Assembly (NCBI GenBank): GCA_044224215.1
Contig: JBGAKX010000127.1
Span: forward strand, 1 to 12,994
Direction: 5' to 3'
Source of the DNA: DAOMFM01 sp035429825
GTDB taxonomy: Bacteria > Acidobacteriota > Blastocatellia > UBA7656 > JADIYM01
Length of the DNA stretch: 12,994 nucleotides
Below the pieces are notes generated by a model. It had not been told where the DNA came from. It did no database searches and saw nothing but the letters and a program-made list of their open reading frames with translations. This document shows positions 8,965-12,994 of this stretch, piece after piece. Within the stretch, counting starts at the first letter, position 1, and each line of letters opens with the position of its first letter. Position numbers and translations under genes: made by a program.

Positions 8965-9357
8965 ATGCGGAAGAAGTCGATCAGCTACACGATCGGCGTT
9001 GTTGCCGAGACGTACGGACTGCATCAGCAGACGCTGAGGATGTACGAGCGCGAGGGACTGCTCAGGCCGTCCCGGTCGAAGGGCAACACGCGTCTTTACA
9101 CCGACGAGGATCTCGCGCGGCTCGAGGTGATCATGTCCCTCACGCGCGATCTCGGGGTCAATCTCGCCGGCGTTTCGATCATCCTCGATCTGACGGCGCG
9201 GATGGACCAGATGCAGCGGGACTTTGAGCAGTTCGTCGGCGCTGTCCGCGAGCACGTGACCACGCACATCGACGAGCAGGCCGAGCGCACGGCGCATGCG
9301 CTCGTCCCGCGGCGATACGCCTCGGCAAGCATTGTCGTTCGCGACCCGGACGAGTAA
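8965..9357 (+). CDS. hspR: HspR-like MerR-family heat-shock repressor
   Basis: This 130-residue winged-helix regulator is most like HspR, the repressor of dnaK operons in Actinobacteria. The MerR-type DNA-binding region covers residues ~8-75: YTIGVVAETYGLHQQTLRMY, GLLRPSR, NTRLYTDEDL, then GVNLAGVSIIL. The LHxQTLRxYExxGL and GVNLAGV segments are characteristic of HspR among MerR proteins. Residues ~76-110 look like a dimerisation helix, and no metal-binding cysteines are present. In known systems HspR binds HAIR sites with DnaK as co-repressor; a HAIR-like site overlaps the dnaK promoter here (5726-5746). It lies 6 bp after dnaJ and 38 bp before the Clp-like gene, so it is probably part of the operon it represses. 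Confidence 0.88.
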   Translation: MRKKSISYTIGVVAETYGLHQQTLRMYEREGLLRPSRSKGNTRLYTDEDLARLEVIMSLTRDLGVNLAGVSIILDLTARMDQMQRDFEQFVGAVREHVTTHIDEQAERTAHALVPRRYASASIVVRDPDE

Positions 9358-9395
9358 CCTCCCGTCGTTCGACAACCGGGAGCGAGGTCCGCTGC

Positions 9396-12290
9396 GTGTC
9401 GTTGTTCGAAGGATCGCTGCGAGAATGCACTGACGATCTGTGCGACGCGGCCGCTCGCGCCGACGATCGGCCCGTCGTCGGACGCGAAGCCGAGGCGCGA
9501 CAGGTCGAGGAACTGCTCGCATCGCGCCGCAGCGTGCTGCTGGTCGGCGAGGCCGGGGCCGGCAAGTCGGCGGTCATCCAGCGCGTCGTAACAGACGCTG
9601 TGGCGCGGCGGACGGCCGGCGAAGCCGGAGCGCTACGGGTCTTCCGTACGTCCACGTCGCGGTTGATCTCCGACACAAAGTATCTCGGCGAGTGGCAGTC
9701 CAAACTGACGTCGGTGATCCGCGAGCTCGAGGCGTACCGACACGCCGTGCTCTACGTGACGGACATCTGGAACCTGACGTCGGTCGGGCGCAGCGAATCG
9801 ACCGACGAAACGATGGCCGACCTGTTCAAGGAGTTCGTAGAGTCGAACCGGGTCATTCTGCTGGGGGAGGCGACCAAGGCGCAGATCGCGGCGTACTTTG
9901 ACCGGATGCCGTCGTTCCGCAACCTGCTGGTCCAGGTCCGCGTGGATCCGTCGCCGGGCGACCTCGTGAGACCGATCCTCACCCGCGTTGCCGGGAGCCT
10001 TGCGGCGCGCGCCAACGTGGCATTCGACGATGCTGCGCTCGATCGGATCATCGATCTCACGGATCGATTCCTCCCATACCGCCACCAGCCGGGCAAGGCG
10101 ATAGAGCTCTTCGAGCGTGCTCTGAATCGGTCGGTCCAGGAGACGGCGTCGGACGAACCGCCGTCAATCGACGCGACGGTCGTGGAGCACGCATTCGCCG
10201 AGACGACCGGTCTCCCGATGTTCGTCATCTCGGACCGTGAGCGCGTCACCACGGATGCGATCCGCCAGTTCTTTGCGGAGCGAGTGCTCGGCCAGGAGCA
10301 CGCACTCGACCGAATCGTCGAGACGATAGCGCTCTACAAGGCGGGTTTGAACGACCCGGCGCGGCCGATCGGAACGTTTCTGTTCGTGGGGCCGACGGGC
10401 GTCGGCAAGACCGAGCTCGCAAAGGCCCTGGCCGAGTTCCTCTTCGGATCCGAAAGCCGGATGCTGCGGTTCGACATGTCCGAATTCAAGGATTACCACA
10501 GCTTCGAGAAGCTCATCGGCGATCCGAAACGCCCCGGCAACGGCGGGTTGCTCGTCGAGTCGATGCGCGCACACCCGTTTGCCGTCGTTCTGCTCGACGA
10601 ATTCGAAAAGGCGCACGCGAACATCGCGGACCTCTTTCTGCAGGTGTTCGACGACGGCCGTCTGACGGATGCCGCTGGCCAGACGGTCGATTTCCGCAAC
10701 GCGATCATCATCCTCACTTCAAATCTCGGCACGGATACGCGGCTCGAAAGCAGGGCCGTGCACGGATTCTCGGGTGCAGGCGCCACCGTCGATCAGGCGG
10801 CCGAGGTCAGGATCCGGCGGGCGCTCGACGATGCGCTTCGACCGGAATTCATCAATCGAATCGAGCACATCGTCGTGTTCCGGTCGCTGACGCGCGAGAC
10901 GGTCCGCCGCATTGCGCTTCGCGAGCTCGGCAGGGTGTACGGACGGCGGGGGATTGCGAATCGGGGCATCGCGATCGAGGTCGACGACCGACTGCTCGAC
11001 CGTGTGCTCGATCGCGGGTTCAACCCGAAGTTCGGCGCCCGGGCGCTCAAGCGCGAGCTATCGAGCGAGGTCGTCGTCCCGCTTGCGATCGCGATGATGG
11101 AGACCGCCGTCGAACCGGGCCAGATTCTGCGACTCGAGCCTCGCGGTGAGCGGGCGACGACGGTTCGCGTGATCGATACCGAGGAATCATTGCGGGCCGC
11201 AACCGTCGACGAGGAGGTCTCGATCGAAGGTCGCCGGTTATCGCTCTCAGAGGTCGCCGATGGTGCGCACGCTCTCGCCGCACGTATCGCCAGCGTTGCG
11301 GCGGAGCACGACTTCGACACGCTCGAAAGCAGGATCGACGCCATACGCGAAAGGCAGGCGACCGACGGCTACTGGACCGACCAGACGAGCGCGCTGGCGG
11401 ACTTCTCGGAGTACAACAAGCTCGTCGGCAAGGTCCGTCTCGCGCGCGAGCTCCAGGCGCGACTCGCCGAGATCGAGTCGCGGTCGCGCGATGCCGTGCG
11501 GCGCAAGGATGCATCCGCAAGGGAATCGCTCGTGCGCGAGTTTGTCCGGGCCGAGCTCGCGTGCGACCGGTTCGAGGTCGAACTGACCACCTTCGATGAA
11601 TACGACGATGCCCCAGCGCTTGTGACGCTGCGTGTGCAGGGCGCCACGCCGTCGGACATCGACTGGCTCGACACGCTCGCGGATCAGTACGTTGCGTGGG
11701 CCCGCGCCGTCGGAAGGCCATTCGAAGTGCTCAGCGATCGTGCCGTGGACGGCACGGGAGCCGATCCGATCAGTGTGATTCGGATCGACGGACCATTTGC
11801 GTTTGGTTACCTGAAGGGCGAAGCGGGAATTCACCGGATGCGCGACGTCGCGACGATCGAAGGCGGGAAACGGGCGGTCTCGGCCGTCGCGCGCGTTGAA
11901 GTGTGGCCGCTCAACGCCGAGTCGGATGCGGCCGGTCCTGTAGAGTTCGTTACCGCAGCGCGTGTGCGGGCCAGCGGTTCACGGCTCGCGAGGCTTCGTT
12001 CGTGCGTCGTTGCACGATCGGGCGATCACTTGCTGCACCTCCAGAACGGGCGCACGGTCGACGAGAATCGCACGCTTGCGGCAGAGATTCTCCCATTGGC
12101 AGGCGCGGCGGTCGGCCGCGACGCAACACAGGCCGTCCGTACGTACCACGTCTCGGGCCGCCGAAAGATCCGCGATCCACGATCGGGCCTTGCAGTTTCG
12201 GGTCGCGCCGTGGATACGTATCTCGCCGGGGGTGTCGACGCGTTCCTGAGGCGGAACGCCGTCGCTCTCAAACAACTCGAAATCGAATGA
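9396..12290 (+). CDS. Clp/Hsp100-like double AAA+ ATPase fused to a GGQ-less release-factor-2-like domain
   Basis: This 964-residue protein joins two families. Residues ~25-250 are a first AAA+ module with Walker A GEAGAGKS (51-58) and pore segment KYLGEW (95-100), but VLYVTDIW (118-125) stands where ClpB has a DE Walker B. There is no ClpB N-domain or coiled-coil middle domain. Residues ~290-590 are a ClpB-type second module with GPTGVGKT (332-339), VVLLDE (397-402), sensor Asn443, arginine finger Arg488 and sensor-2 GAR (547-549). The pore GYVGY is replaced by KRPGN, and no ClpP-docking IGF/IGL loop is seen. Residues ~600-964 resemble the whole of RF2: a PCRF-like region, then FAFGYLKGEAGIHRM, GGKRAVSA, LHLQNGRTVDEN and KIRDPRSGLAVSGRAVDTYL. 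Both GGQ and SPF are absent. The GTG start follows GCGAGG (9382-9387). Function is unknown; ribosome-directed remodelling during heat shock is a guess. Confidence 0.87.
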   Translation: MSLFEGSLRECTDDLCDAAARADDRPVVGREAEARQVEELLASRRSVLLVGEAGAGKSAVIQRVVTDAVARRTAGEAGALRVFRTSTSRLISDTKYLGEWQSKLTSVIRELEAYRHAVLYVTDIWNLTSVGRSESTDETMADLFKEFVESNRVILLGEATKAQIAAYFDRMPSFRNLLVQVRVDPSPGDLVRPILTRVAGSLAARANVAFDDAALDRIIDLTDRFLPYRHQPGKAIELFERALNRSVQETASDEPPSIDATVVEHAFAETTGLPMFVISDRERVTTDAIRQFFAERVLGQEHALDRIVETIALYKAGLNDPARPIGTFLFVGPTGVGKTELAKALAEFLFGSESRMLRFDMSEFKDYHSFEKLIGDPKRPGNGGLLVESMRAHPFAVVLLDEFEKAHANIADLFLQVFDDGRLTDAAGQTVDFRNAIIILTSNLGTDTRLESRAVHGFSGAGATVDQAAEVRIRRALDDALRPEFINRIEHIVVFRSLTRETVRRIALRELGRVYGRRGIANRGIAIEVDDRLLDRVLDRGFNPKFGARALKRELSSEVVVPLAIAMMETAVEPGQILRLEPRGERATTVRVIDTEESLRAATVDEEVSIEGRRLSLSEVADGAHALAARIASVAAEHDFDTLESRIDAIRERQATDGYWTDQTSALADFSEYNKLVGKVRLARELQARLAEIESRSRDAVRRKDASARESLVREFVRAELACDRFEVELTTFDEYDDAPALVTLRVQGATPSDIDWLDTLADQYVAWARAVGRPFEVLSDRAVDGTGADPISVIRIDGPFAFGYLKGEAGIHRMRDVATIEGGKRAVSAVARVEVWPLNAESDAAGPVEFVTAARVRASGSRLARLRSCVVARSGDHLLHLQNGRTVDENRTLAAEILPLAGAAVGRDATQAVRTYHVSGRRKIRDPRSGLAVSGRAVDTYLAGGVDAFLRRNAVALKQLEIE

Positions 12291-12301
12291 GGGAGGAGAT
12301 C

Positions 12302-12979
12302 GTGGGCGAAGTCGTCGAGCGCACCTTTTCGCAAGAGATCCGCCGTCACTACAACCTGTTCGTGCCTCCCGGGGACGGTCCGTATCCACTCGTCATTGCG
12401 ATGCATGGGTACGGAGGCGACCGGACGTCGCTCATGCGACTGATGCGGCGAATCAACGAGACCGACTTCGCCATCGCCGCACTGCAGGGTCCTCACCAGC
12501 ACGTCGTTCGGCCTGACGATCAGACCCATCCGTTGAAGTTCGGATTTGGCTGGGCGACGAACTTCGAGTTCGACGAATCGATGGCGATGCACGCGAACGC
12601 GATACAGACCATCATGAGCCAGATGGAGGCGCACCCCCGGGTCGACGCCGAGCGCGTATTCCTTGTCGGTTTCTCGCAGGCCGTCGCAATGAATTTTCGG
12701 GTCGCCTTCACGAATCCGGGAATCGTGCGCGGCGTGGTTGGCATCTGCGGCGGCATTCCCGGCGACTGGCTGACGGACGGAAAGTACGTGCGCGGGAATT
12801 TCGACGTGTTGTATCTCGCCGGCCGCACCGACGAGTACTACAGCCCCGAGAAGATGAAGTCGAACGCCGAGGCGCTGCTCACGCGCGCGCGGTCGGTCGA
12901 GTTCCGGATCTTCGAGTGCGGGCACGAAGTGCCGCGCGAGTCCTACGACGTCATCTCGGAGTGGTTGTTCGCCCGATGA
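12302..12979 (+). CDS. Alpha/beta-hydrolase of the phospholipase/carboxylesterase type
   Basis: This protein has about 225 residues. It shows the oxyanion-hole segment HGYGGD, the nucleophile elbow VGFSQA (Ser125), an acid residue in GRTDEYY (Asp177) and a histidine in CGHEVP (His208), so a complete Ser-Asp-His triad is plausible. The elbow is GxSxA rather than the usual GxSxG. No signal peptide is visible, so it is probably cytoplasmic. The substrate is unknown; relatives cleave carboxylic esters, lysophospholipids or acyl-protein thioesters. I prefer GTG 12302 because GGAGG (12292-12296) lies five bases ahead. An ATG at 12287 is in frame and overlaps the previous stop as ATGA; it would add five residues. 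Either way the gene is likely translated with the Clp-like gene. Confidence 0.85.
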   Translation: MGEVVERTFSQEIRRHYNLFVPPGDGPYPLVIAMHGYGGDRTSLMRLMRRINETDFAIAALQGPHQHVVRPDDQTHPLKFGFGWATNFEFDESMAMHANAIQTIMSQMEAHPRVDAERVFLVGFSQAVAMNFRVAFTNPGIVRGVVGICGGIPGDWLTDGKYVRGNFDVLYLAGRTDEYYSPEKMKSNAEALLTRARSVEFRIFECGHEVPRESYDVISEWLFAR

Positions 12980-12994
12980 CTCTCAGGCTCGGCA
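12976..12994 (+). CDS. Possible start of a next gene (cut by window end)
   Basis: An ATG at 12976 overlaps the hydrolase stop codon as ATGA and stays open for the six codons left in the window (MTLRLG). This overlap is typical of coupled genes, and tight spacing is common in this cluster, but the fragment is far too short to identify. Confidence 0.3.

Noticed and set aside
9359..9382. CTCCCG...CGGGAG hairpin between hspR and the Clp-like gene
   Set aside because: The 6-bp stem with a 12-nt loop is weak, has no T-run, and lies in a 38-bp gap inside an evident operon. It is not enough to call a terminator.

Overview
The window is a GC-rich bacterial chromosome segment in which every recognisable gene reads on the + strand. 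A TonB-dependent receptor with a signal peptide points to a Gram-negative cell envelope. A TatC with a long periplasmic insert, a receptor with an N-terminal carboxypeptidase-regulatory-like domain, and a dnaK-dnaJ-hspR cluster together suggest a member of Acidobacteriota, perhaps the Vicinamibacteria. That placement is inference from gene style, not from a marker gene or a database search.

Left part (1-5602). The window opens inside a comM/yifB-type Mg-chelatase-like AAA+ ATPase. A promoter-like site then precedes a two-gene twin-arginine translocation unit, tatA/B (1224) and tatC (1548). This TatC carries about 97 residues in its first periplasmic loop, where E. coli TatC has only a few. 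Next are a TonB-dependent outer-membrane receptor (2685) and a CDP-alcohol phosphatidyltransferase resembling PgsA (4979). These last two share one base in a TGATG stop/start junction.

Regulatory region (5603-5825). A strong sigma70-type promoter (TTGACA, 17 bp, TACTAT) stands before dnaK. Overlapping it is a close match to HAIR, the operator of the heat-shock repressor HspR (CTTGAGT-N7-ACTCAAG). A perfect 7-bp inverted repeat and a separate perfect 8-bp inverted repeat lie just upstream.

Chaperone cluster (5826-12979). The order is dnaK, a long intergenic hairpin, dnaJ, hspR, a 964-residue Clp/Hsp100-like ATPase, and an alpha/beta-hydrolase. No grpE or hrcA is present. Since hspR is encoded here and a HAIR-like site lies at the dnaK promoter, the cluster is probably a self-repressed heat-shock operon.

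The most unusual gene is the Clp-like one at 9396-12290. Its first ~595 residues form two AAA+ modules without the ClpB N-domain or middle domain. Its last ~365 residues, the length of a whole release factor, resemble peptide chain release factor 2, but both the catalytic GGQ and the stop-codon-reading SPF motif are gone. Pore and Walker B residues in the ATPase part are also altered. I know of no described function for this architecture. It could be a ribosome-directed heat-shock remodelling factor, and that idea is inference only.
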